Shown piece after piece: positions 12,107 to 22,454 of a stretch of 64,000 bases of DNA (its first letter is position 1; the number at the start of each line of letters is the position of its first letter). Origin of the DNA: Cladorrhinum sp. PSN259. Its lineage: Eukaryota > Ascomycota > Sordariomycetes > Sordariales > Podosporaceae. The notes under the pieces are model-generated. The model saw only the letters and a program-made list of their open reading frames with translations. It searched no databases and had not been told where the DNA came from. The position numbers were made by a program, and so were the translations under genes. The stretch lies in contig MU867103.1 of the NCBI GenBank assembly GCA_033725935.1, positions 283,147 through 347,146 of the forward strand, in the 5' to 3' direction.

Positions 12107-15100
12107 TTAGTATCCCAACTTCTTCTGTCCCTTCTCCCCCTTCTTTCCAGCATCATAAGTCTGCGTCGAAAAAGCGCAATACCTATCCTTAATCGCCACA
12201 ACCTCATACGTGCCCTCCTGGCTCGCCCTCACTACCTTGCTATGCTCATGGCTAATATCATGCCTAGTCTCCAGCACCTGGCTCTTCTGTCCCTTCTTGG
12301 CGTTGGTGCTTCTCGTATAAGTAAACTCAAACGGCGGGGTTCCCCAGAACTCAAACAAGATCTCAACCTCGTTACCCTCGTGAATATCCACCTGCGTCTC
12401 GCGACCCCTACTGATCTTGACCGCGGGCATCGGATGAATAGTCTTGGTGACGTGCACGGGGGCGCGGCACTCTGAAGCCTTGTCCGAGATGGACCTGATT
12501 GTAAACTCGCCGGGAGACTCAGCCACACGGCGGAAGGTGGTGGTATCCGACTTGGCCTTGCGCTCGACGCCATTGAAGTTGTACCACACCTCAAAGGGCG
12601 GTGTGCCTGAAAGGGTGTACGAGATGCGCTCGCCCACGCAGTAGTCGGAGCGTGTTTCGAGCGGGTAGATGGTGGGCGCCTCAAACATTTGGATCTGGAC
12701 GGATGGACCACCAATGCTAGGGGTAATCGAGTGGCATCCGCTGCCGTCCTTCACATCGCGGATACGTACCTGCTGCGAGCCAAGGCGCAATTTTTGACGG
12801 GGAATCTGAATCTCATAGGTATGGGTGTTGATGGTGGGTGTCTTGTAGACGTCTGGGATGGCCGAGCTCTGGTGCTTGATCTCAAACTCGACCTGGAAAG
12901 GAGGAACGCCGGTAAGGACGATAGGGATGCCATCCTCGGCGCCTCGCTCGGACTTGCAATACTTGAAAGTCTGACCAGGCTTGGCAAATGCAGCTGAAGG
13001 CTTGCTGTTGACCTTTTGCTCGACGACCAGAGGCTTGAACTTCCGGTCGGTTGAGTAGAGTTGATCCTCGAGGGAAGAAAACTTGTACGTGTACAAACCG
13101 GCCTTTGATGTCTCGGCCTGGATTGACTCCTTCCTGAGCGCAGCATCAAACTTTCTTCTCGCGCGAGCAGCAGATCCCTGGGGAGGCTTATGTGTAATTT
13201 CATATTCAACCGTGAAAGGAGGGGTTCCTAAAAGTTGTTAGCAGATGTTGTTCGAAGACAATCCGCACTATCTTACCCTGCATAGCCACTTCAAAGCCCG
13301 CGACATCTCCCTCGCAAACAGGCTCCAAATCGTAACCAGAATCCGTCTTGGTAAGACCCGGTGAGAGCAACACGGACATCTCAGGCCGAGAGAACCAGTC
13401 AACCTCAAAGGTTGAAGCCTTGGGGTCAACAACACCAGGGCACTGGTTATCTCGGACGTCCGTAATCATGTACGTTCCGCGCGCCTTCACCAGCAGATAG
13501 TCGTTGTCGTTCTTAATAACCTTTTGCAGGATGACCGGGTTATCAGCAGGTCCGTCGTTGACGTTGGTGTAGAAGACAGTCCACGGCCCCTCCCCAGTAA
13601 GGCGGAGCGGAAGTTTCACGGTTGAACCCTCAACGCCCATTGTCTTGCGCTTGTGTTCGATCTGGCCGAATCCAGCCCTAGGGCTCTGGCGCCGGACAGA
13701 AATCTTCATCTCCTCCTGCAAAAAGTTGCGGCAGTTCCTCTTGTCTTGCACACTGGTCAAGGCGAGGGTGTATTCACCTCCCTGAGTCAATGGTGCGGTC
13801 TTAATCTCGAAATGATTGTCCTGGATGCCCGTGACCTTGTGTGCCTTTCGCTTGCCATCATGAATGACTTCCCATTCCAGGGTGAATGGAGCATCTCCAA
13901 GTAGCAGAATATCAGCAGTCACTTCATCGCCCAAGCAGGCGCTGCGCTTAGCTGAGCTCTGAATGAAGGCACTAGCTTGCGGCTTGACATCTTGCTCCAA
14001 GACATAGTCAGGACCGCTGAGCTTCAAGTAATCAGTGTAGATGTCATCGGCAATATGACTGAAGATATACTTGTGGCTGCCAGCGACCCTGGGGATCAAA
14101 TCCATCTGGTAGCGGAGGCCAGGGATCTTGACCTTCTCTTGGCGGGTCACTCCATTGGAGACGACATCATATCTAACAGTGAACGGCGGCGTGCCAATGA
14201 GATCCAAATCAACGCGGAGGCCGATCGAGTTGCCAGCACAGGTGTCAGGGATCTCCTCGGAGCGCAGAGCAACACTGGGCTCGAGAGGGTTGAGAAGCAA
14301 GCAAGAAGATGGCTCGTGCACCTCACCCTCGCAACCACCAGATGAGACTGTTTTCAGAGTGTACAAGCCAGGAGCTGAAATCTTGGGTTTGTCCTTGGAG
14401 TTTTTGGCATTGTAGGTCTTTGTGAGAATGACATCGCCGTGGTCGCCGCTTTCAGTGAGAGTGTCGATAGGTGAGAACTGCCAGGTCATAGTGTGGGCTG
14501 TGATATCTGGAGTCGCGCCGGGAATATCAAATTTGACGGGCAACACCTTGGAGTTGCCCTTCGGCACCTTCAAGGGATTTCTGAGGTCGCAACCATTTAA
14601 CCGGACACGGGGGCGCTCCTTGACAACAAAATTCTGCACCAAGTGCTTAGGTTTAGGCTTTCCCTCTGGATCATCGGCAGGGGAGGCGTATTTAATGATG
14701 TTACCGAAACCATCCTGGACCTCATCAACTGAATACTGCCAATCACCACTGTCGTTCATCGATTCGTTGACGCCAAGAGGAACGCGTTGAACTCTGGCCC
14801 AAGAGATATCTTCATCGTCATGGTCGATAAAGCTGGTCGGGCGCACCGCAATGAGAGGGGATGTGAATCCATCGGGTTGCAGACTTTGGAAGTGGAAGCT
14901 GTGATCCTTGCCGTTGATGGTGCGACTATAGCGGATCTTGAGAGGAGGAGTACCCTCAACCTGGAGAGACAAGTCCGAAAGATCCTTGATACAGCGCCCT
15001 GGAGTTGTTGCAGGTCCAACCCAAGCCTTGGGGCAAGGAACGACAAATGTCTGACGACCGTGGCGTTGTACTTCGAGTTTGTATTCGTCCAGCGCTTTTG

Positions 15101-16036
15101 ACAGACGGTAGGCTCCCGGTTTCTTAGCTGGAAAGTCAAATTGGACGACCGTTTGCCCGCTCTCGTGGGTATCTCTGTCCCGCTTCGCCTTGTTCTTGAT
15201 CTCCTTGATTTGAGATTTGGACAACTTGATCGTCTCTTGCTCATTTGTTTCGAGGTCGGTACGTATAAGCTCAACCTCGACAGGGATAGTTGCGTTGAAG
15301 AACATTGGGATCGGTGCCACCTTAAAGTCGCCGCCCAAACAAAATGGGTAACGCTCAGGATTGAGAATCGCAGAGCCCTCGGGGAGAATGTTGATAATTT
15401 GCCGGCCCATGATCAGCGAATGGTTGTGTAAGATACTCGACAGCTTGACATTATGCTCGGAAATGGCGACTTCGCGATCGTAAAACACCTTGACGAATCC
15501 AAGAATCATTCCCTGCCATGGAAGCTATTCAAGGTCAGCACTGATTCCACGCTCAGCAGATGGGAAAAGGAGATGCTTACCCCGATGTTAAACATCAACA
15601 TCCAGTCAAAGATGGCGTGGAGAATAAATGCGATTGTCACAAAAGCCTGTGATAGCTCAAGCCATGGTATCCTCAGCTCTGGCAGGCCGTACAGAAATGC
15701 CACATCTATGAAGATCCATTTGAGCCAGAGCCAGAAGGACTCCTGGTTCTCCTCTACCACTCCTGCCCAATCGTAAAGCTTCCAAGCAAAGAGCGCAAGA
15801 TATACGGCGAAGGCATATAGACGCTGTGTTGGGGCATCGAGGATGTGTAATGGTATTACGGGTGCGCCAGCGGTCGGAGGTGTGCCGCCTTGTTGGGGAG
15901 CAACGGGGAGGGAGCTCGTTGGTTTGGTTGGTCTGTTCGCCGACGCTGTTGATCCTGCTGTTGTTGACGATGCTGTGGCAGGCCCTCGTCTGCGGGCTGC
16001 CACAGGCGTCTGTGGGAAAGAGCCGACGCCAGTCAT
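12107..16036 (-). CDS. pom152: Nucleoporin POM152 (membrane-ring nuclear pore protein)
   Basis: Exons 16036-15581, 15512-13277 and 13227-12107 join in frame to 1270 aa. Introns are 68 nt (GTAAGC...CAG) and 49 nt (GTAAGA...TAG). The N-terminal 60 residues are Ser/Thr/Pro-rich. Hydrophobic segments follow at about residues 65-150, the pore-membrane anchor region. The rest is a lumenal rod of Ig-like repeats, recognised by at least eight copies of G-x-P-P-[FL]-x-[VI]-x-[YF] (GTPPLKIRYS, GTPPFTVRYDV, GDAPFTLEWEV, GEGPWTVFYTN, GTPPFTVEYEI, GVPPFQVEFEI, GTPPFEVWYNF, GTPPFEFTYT). Intron 2 falls inside the fifth copy, which confirms its junction. In the family, POM152 forms the lumenal ring of the nuclear pore complex. 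Length equals that of family members. Confidence 0.95.
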
Positions 16037-17093
16037 GGCATGCCGATGCCGATTTATCGCGTGTTATGGCTTTGGGTTGTTGACGGCAGTGGTGACAAAT
16101 GGGCGACGAGGTTAGCAGAGAAACAGGAACCCAAAAAAAAAAAAAAAACACCGGCTCGCTTGATGGTATAAATTCGTCGTCAACTGCTCCGGCAGATGAT
16201 CGTTGTTATTTCGTCAAATGTGGCTGACAGTGTTGAAAAACAGCATCCACTCCAAGCATTCTGCTGGAGCTGTCTGGCTGCCAAAAATTCCTGACGCTTT
16301 TTGCCTTGCAGCACGTTGAGACGCGATGCAGCTTTGCTGGGCCGCGCTGTGTTGGACTGACCAGGGTGCTTGATTTGAATGAGTCCTGATTTTTGATTGG
16401 GCAGTTTGACGTCCATGGTCCCCACACTAATCAGGGAATCAGGGTCGAGAGTTCCGTTGGCTGTTGGATGCCCCGCCAGTCAGCTTCCAGGTTGCCAACA
16501 ATACATTTACATAGTCCATACACAGACGAGATGATGGAGATGGACAAAAAGCATTCATCAACAAAGCATTTTTCCACCTGGCTTGATTTCTTAATGATGA
16601 GTCTGCTCCAGTCTTGATTTCTCGTATACTTTGAGCATAGATATGCTTCATGAGCTTCCGCCTTGCACAACCTGAATCATCATCGTTTGTTGAACAACAG
16701 TCGGGGCAGCGCATCCGATTGGCCTGCCGGAGTGGCATCACACGCTTCCATCCACCTTCATCGCATATTGTGTTGGAGTGTTTGTGGACGGAGAGATTGT
16801 GTTTTCGGGAACGATAGTCTCAATAGCTCCAACAGCTTTCATTGGCCCGCCTGCACCTGCTTCACTTGTTCCTTTCAATGAAGCCCACAATGAGGCGCAC
16901 TACCTGGTCGTGAACTGTAACTCTAATTCTCTTTCGCTCTTTCCTTTAAGCATCCTTTCCAGGCCCAGGTGCTATTCCATATACCCTCTTTCTTCCAGCA
17001 ATCCAACCAAAGCAACTTCATTCATATCACGCTGGCCGAATTTTGACATCGAACAGTCAGTCGACTCAACCACAATCATCATTGATCCTCACA
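16037..17093. promoter_or_regulatory. Divergent promoter region, POM152 / UCH37-like gene
   Basis: About 1.06 kb between two divergently transcribed start codons. It holds an A16 run at 16133-16148 and, near the plus-strand gene, a pyrimidine-rich leader. No TATA box or specific factor site is claimed. Plus-strand open frames of 70-130 codons are present but lack motifs and ATG starts in good context. Confidence 0.5.
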
Positions 17094-19944
17094 ATGGTAG
17101 CCAGCAAGGATCCAGCGCAGTCTTCAAGGCGGTCGGTTCGTTCTACACGTGGACAAGCGCCTCGGCGCTATAGTTTCGACTCCGAGGATCGCGACAAGGA
17201 GCCCACTTCAGCAAGGTCGGAGGCGGAAGATGACACGGAGCACAGCTTACCAACATCTTCTACCAAGCAAGAAAAGGCTAAAGCAAGGCCAAAGGCTGAT
17301 GTCAGAACTCCAGCCAAAGCGCCCTCTAGCACTGGTCGCGGGCGCCAGAAGCAGACCAAGACCAAAGGGGATGAGGAAGAAGACCAGCCGCCAGTTTCCG
17401 TGAAATCAAGCAAAAAGTCTTCCAACACCAATGCCGGGAGCCAAAAGCGAAACGCGGCCAACAAGGATGAGGCAAAGCCCGAGCCTGCTACTAAAAAGCC
17501 TGCCAAGACGTCTACCAGCTCTCGTGGTGGGCGTCAAAAGCAATCCGCAACCAAAAGGAGGGATGAAGTGGCTGATTCTAGTCCCGTGGCTGACTTAACT
17601 GCCAAAGCGCCTCCTAGCGCTGGTCGTGGAGGTCAGAAGCGAGCCATGACCATGCGAGCCACAATAATGGATGAACAGGAGGAAGAGGAAAGTTCCGCCT
17701 ACAAAAGGTTTCCTAGCACCGATCTTGATGCTCCCACGCCCGTCGACACGTCAGCCCCGCTGCCTTCCAGTGCCAGTGAACGAAGTGCGGCAGAGCAGGA
17801 AGAGCCCACGTCTGCTAACAAGACCACGACATCTTGGACGCTGATGAATTCGGGATCCGCCAGCAATGCCCGCGGAAGTCAGAAGCGACAAAGAGATATA
17901 GAAGAAGACGAGGGGGACCTGTCAAGCAGCAAGAAGCGAAACAAAGCGCCACCGGCCAAAACACCCACCATCGCTGGCTGTAAGAGCCATAAACCACTAG
18001 GCTCACAGAAAGACCAAATTTCGGATTCTGATGAGGAGTCACCCATTCAAACCATGTCTTCCAAAGTTTCCCGTGGAAGCCAGAAGAAACAAGTACGAAA
18101 AACAGATAACGAGGCCACATCCACCGGGAAGACATCGTCCAAATCAAGTTCCGCAAGCAATGCCCGTGGCGTTCGGAAGCGACTAGTTGGGGATATGGAT
18201 GGCATCTCGCCCGAACCAGAATCTTGCATCATGATGGGTGTAGGTCCGGGGACACAGATTATGGAGGAAGATGCAGAGCCCGAGGTCGGTGATGAGGGTA
18301 ATGCAGAGTCTAAACTTGGTGATGAGGGAAATGCAGAACTGGACTCTACCACTGCTGTTCGCCGTAGCGGACGTGCCAGAAACGCGGTCCTACCCTTTGG
18401 AGACGAGTCTAATCAATCGAATAGGTCCGGATCGCGTTCTAATGCATCTCTTCGTAGCCAGAAGCGAAAAGCAGCCTCGCAAACTCCGCAGGAGGTGGAG
18501 GGGGAAGCGGAAGAGGAACAGTTTGACTTGCCAGATAGTCTCCTCGAAGCAGCACTGGCACCTTGGAAAGACAATGAACTAGCTCAATGCCCGGGCTGGG
18601 TAGAGCTGGAATCTGAGCCCCAATTTCTCTCCGAAATTATGAATGCCTGGGGAGTTACGGGCGCGATCGTCCAAGAGCTTTGGTCTGTGGACCAAGAGGA
18701 ACTCAGCAGACTTAGGTATGCCTTTTCTGCCCAGAGTACCCAGGATATCTGTGCTAACACTATGCGATAGGCGCCCTGTTTACGGACTCGTGCTTCTTTC
18801 CAAATACACTGCTAAGGCGCCCCCAGAAACTGAGAAGACGGACGATCTGCCTTGGTTCGCAAACCAGGTACGTTACACAATAAGTTTTGCATGGAGGATA
18901 TTGCTGATGGATACAATTTAGACCACGTCAAATGCTTGCGGCACTTATGCATTGATGAATATCGTCATGAACCACGAGGAGCTCTCGCTTGGGGCAAAGT
19001 TGAAACAGGTCAAGGAAGAGACGAAAGATCTGAACTCTCCGCAACGAGGCTACGTGATCTCCAAGAATACATGGCTGCGGAGCATTCACAACTCGTATGC
19101 TAGGCGACTGGAGCTTATGGCTGAGTCCCTCGTTTTACAAAATCAGGTCGATAGCGACACGGAAAGAAAGCGAAGGCCGTCACCCAACAAGAAAACGAAA
19201 ACGAGAAAGACAGGGGGTGGTCTAGCTGTTCACCATTTCGTGGGTTTTGTACCAGTCGGCAACAGTGTATGGTATCTGGATGGCATGCGTAAAGAAGGTC
19301 CTGTTCATCTTGGGAAGTTTGACGATGGACAGGATTGGACTACGCTGGTGGAACCTGTTATCCAAGAGCGAGCGGCAAAGCAGGCTAAAAGCAGAGCTAA
19401 GAACAAGCACCACTTAAGTCTTGTGGCTGTATGCGCTTCTGAAAATCCCGTCGAGCGGATCCGTGCCAAACTTGCGACTAATATCCGTTGCCTACACGAC
19501 ATACAGGTCAAATGGGGCACAGACGCCGATTTTATAGGTCCGCGCAAGCAGATTTTGGAAACTGTCAACCAGGACACTATGATCTTCTGGGAGAAGGCGG
19601 ACGACCTGCAAAACTACCAGCTCAGCAAAGCCGAAATCGACTACCTTGCCAGCCCGGAGGCGGTGGTGGAAGCCCATCAGGTTGATAGCGGGAAGGCTGC
19701 TGGCGAGATGTGGACGAACTTGTGCGTGGATCAGATTGTTCTGCGGGAGGAGTACCAGAAAGCAGTGCAGGACAGCTACGAAGAGGCTCAGCGGAAAGCA
19801 GAAAAATCTTCGAGAGTTGACGACCTCACCCCCTTCATCCATGAGTTCATCAAGCAGCTGGATAAGCATTATCCCGCGCTGGAGGAGCTATATATGGAGG
19901 CTGAGCAGGAAGAAGAGTCGCGAAAGGCGAGAACGGTTAATTGA
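17094..19944 (+). CDS. UCH37/BAP1-type ubiquitin C-terminal hydrolase with long repeat-bearing N-terminus
   Basis: Exons 17094-18715, 18771-18867 and 18922-19944 give 913 aa; introns of 55 and 54 nt are GT-AG. The peptidase C12 (UCH) domain starts near residue 500 (PGWVELESEPQFLSEI). It contains the catalytic Cys579 in TTSNACGTYALMN, His678 in HHFVGFVP and Asp693 in WYLDG, so the enzyme looks active. Residues about 840-905 (DLTPFIHEFIKQLDKHYPAL) match the C-terminal ULD helix region of UCH37, which binds a DEUBAD partner. The first 490 residues are low complexity, with about nine basic G-x-[QR]-K motifs between acidic stretches. Animal UCH37 removes ubiquitin at the proteasome and INO80 complex, and BAP1 acts on chromatin. 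The basic tail suggests a nuclear role here, which is inference. Start: ATG 17094, in ACAATGG context. Confidence 0.92.
17335..18480 (+). repeat. Nine degenerate basic peptide motifs (G-[SGR]-[QR]-K) in the UCH37-like N-terminus
   Basis: Within the coding sequence, copies read GRGRQKQ, NAGSQKR, RGGRQKQ, GRGGQKR, ARGSQKR, PLGSQKD, SRGSQKK, ARGVRKR and LRSQKRK. Each is preceded by a Ser/Ala-rich linker and followed within 5-15 residues by an acidic stretch. Spacing varies from about 30 to about 100 residues, so this is a dispersed motif rather than a recent DNA tandem repeat. A separate true tandem duplication (GDEGNAES/GDEGNAEL) lies at about 18286-18340. Confidence 0.8.
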
Positions 19945-20993
19945 GCCGGCGAGTTGACCCCGCTGATGAACGAGAAGACGGCAATGAGCAAGTTTCACTG
20001 GTAATGTTGAATGTAGCTTGGGTGTGTTGAGATAGAGGGCTACCAATTTCGAAGTATCCAGCACTGGGCAGCGTTTCATACTTAAGATCGGTATCTATAA
20101 TAAGGATATCAAGATGACTTGAGCTTTTTACAGCACTGGGTATCGATTCATTGCATCTTTCCGAACATAGGCCTGCAGATTATCTGAAGTTCGAATAATA
20201 TTTGACACAATATGTTCAACTGTTGCACATTGGATACCGCGAAAATAGCGGCAAACCTCATGAATCTAGCCAGCTCGGGATGAACCGAATCGGCAGTAGT
20301 TTATTGTTCGTCATGTGTCCAGAAAGAATCAAACAAAAGTTGATTGGATACCCCTCGTTATCCTCAAACCCAGCTGATGGTGGTCATGACGTAATTACCA
20401 GTTTAAAACTCAAGGTCCAAATGTAAAATTGCGGCAAGGTACGGAAATACCCAGACGCTAAAAAGCAAGAGAATGACGGCATTCGATGACCCTTGCCAAC
20501 TGAATACAGACTGAACCCTTCAAGTTTAGATCCGCCAAGACGGTCTCGCCCACAACGGGGAACGGCTGCCCTGCTGCTACTGCGGTGCTGAACACTTCCC
20601 CACTGTCCGTGCCTCCATCAAAAGCAAGCAACGTCCTGTGATGAACCAACAAGCAGTGTGATCCTACATAATAAAGCATATCCATATCATTTGTCCCCTC
20701 TTCTCCTCCAGAAGCTCAACCTTGTAACGCATCAACAGCCTGAACAACCGGTCTTTCAGGGTGGGCGATAAATAGACTTTTCACGCTTCCTTTTTGTTCC
20801 TCTGGTCTTTTTCCTTCTCGGTTCCCAGCATCATCCATACCCTTTTTTTTTTTTCTTCCGTCATCAGAGATACCCCAGAAAGTTTTCCCTGTTCGCGAAA
20901 AAAAAATAGCCGACAAACAAAAAGACCACGACAACCACCCCGTAACTCAACAACACGCACAAAAATATCCTCCGAATAAACCTCGCTTTCGCC
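19945..20993. promoter_or_regulatory. Intergenic: 3' flank of UCH37-like gene and promoter of phosphatidylserine synthase
   Basis: About 1.05 kb between two same-strand genes. The second half is pyrimidine-rich, with T/C tracts at about 20790-20870, typical of fungal core promoters. No coding frame with a motif, and no specific regulatory site, was recognised. Confidence 0.45.
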
Positions 20994-22016
20994 ATGTCCA
21001 AGAGAGCTAGTTACGCTGCCGTCGCGGCGGCCCCAAAAGATGCCTCTCCTTCAAACGGACAGCCAAGTATGTGTTTGCAGCTTCCCCGGAATCCGGTCCC
21101 TTTGACCGCAATGTCCGAACAGTCAGAAACACCAGACTGACACTTCACTCCCTTATGACAGCATTCGACAAGCAGAAGGTCCTCCTTTCTTCTGATACCG
21201 GCCACTTCTCCCTCGTCCGCGCCATGCACCTCGCAGACCTTATCACCGAATTGAACGGTACGATATACAAGGCCCCCACCAGACACCCCATCTGACCTCC
21301 CCGCTCCCTCTCTGCATTTATACTGACCTCTGTCAACAGGCGCATGCGGCATCCTCTCCGTTTTCACCTCAATGCGCTACTGCCTCACGAGCGCCAACCC
21401 CCTCCTCTCCGAAGCCGACAAGCTCGCCTCCCACAGCACGCTCTACCTCGCCCTCGCCTTCCTCCCCTTCGGCTTGTTCTTTGACTTCATGGATGGCAAG
21501 GTGGCACGCTGGAGGAAAAAGAGCAGCATGATGGGACAGGAATTGGATTCCCTTGCCGACTTGGTACATTTCCCTTGCACCCCCCTCCAACCCCTCCACC
21601 ATTTTTCTCCCCCCTCCAAACATATACTAACTCCTGTCTCTCCAAAGATCTCATTCGGCGTAGCCCCAGCAGCAGTAGCGTTCGCCCTCGGCATCCGCAC
21701 CCCTATCGACCACTTGGCCCTTGCATTCTTCGTTCTCTGCGGTCTTACCCGTCTGGCAAGATTCAACGTCACCGTTACTGACATTCCTAAAGACGCAACG
21801 GGTAAAGCAGCTTACTTTGAGGGCACTCCCATCCCCACCACTCTGGGGTTGGATGCGATGATGGCATATTGGGTTTCAAAGGGCTGGATCCACGAGAATA
21901 TCCCCCTGGGAACTTGGTTGACTGGTACTCCCTTCGAGTTTCACCCTGTTGTGGCGCTGTTTATGTTGCATGGCTGCTTCATGGTTAGCAAGACCATCCA
22001 TATCCCTAAGCCTTAA
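20994..22016 (+). CDS. cho1: Phosphatidylserine synthase (CDP-diacylglycerol--serine O-phosphatidyltransferase)
   Basis: Exons 20994-21066, 21162-21257, 21340-21563 and 21648-22016 join to 253 aa; the introns (95, 82, 84 nt) are GT-AG. The CDP-alcohol phosphatidyltransferase signature D-G-x2-A-R-x8-G-x3-D-x3-D is complete: Asp108-Gly109, Ala112-Arg113, Gly122, Asp126 and Asp130. Hydrophobic segments flank it on both sides, as expected for this ER/mitochondria-associated membrane enzyme. The reaction makes phosphatidylserine from CDP-diacylglycerol and serine, feeding the PE/PC pathway. The first exon encodes a short Ala/Ser/Lys-rich cytosolic tail. The gene converges with threonyl-tRNA synthetase, with stop codons about 440 bp apart. 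The length suits the fungal CHO1 class. Confidence 0.95.
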
Positions 22017-22454
22017 ATGCGGTCCTATCGAGGGCAGTAAGAGGTGGGTTTGGGATGAGGAGGAGTCAGGGAGAGCGAGAAGAGATGGGAGGGAATTCAA
22101 CATGTCTATGTGAAAAGAACGAAATCATTAGGAAGGGAATGGAACTGTAGTGGGGGGGTTTTTTTTTCTTTCAACGTGGAAGCTTGGTTCTTCGGTTTCT
22201 GTGTTATGGCGTTGGCTTTTTCTACTTCGTTTGGGAGCATCATGGATTACCCCCTTAGTTATGTATTTCAGTTTGCTTCTGTTTTCCTAAATAAAACACC
22301 AGACTTTTACATATTCATGGAAGTTGTTGATGTATGAGGTGCTTTATCCTTTCTATCTAATGCAATAAGAATTGCAATGCGGTAACCAATAACATGATGC
22401 TTTCTTTTTTTTTTTTGCTTCAATTTTAACAATGGAACACCAATTCTTTTACTT
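22017..22454. other. Convergent 3' intergenic region
   Basis: About 440 bp between convergent stop codons. It contains T-rich tracts at 22160-22170 and 22405-22420 and presumably both 3' UTRs. No gene is seen. Confidence 0.6.

Noticed and set aside
16663..17173. Plus-strand frame upstream of the UCH37-like gene as a separate small protein
   Set aside because: It overlaps the real gene's start in another frame and has no motif.
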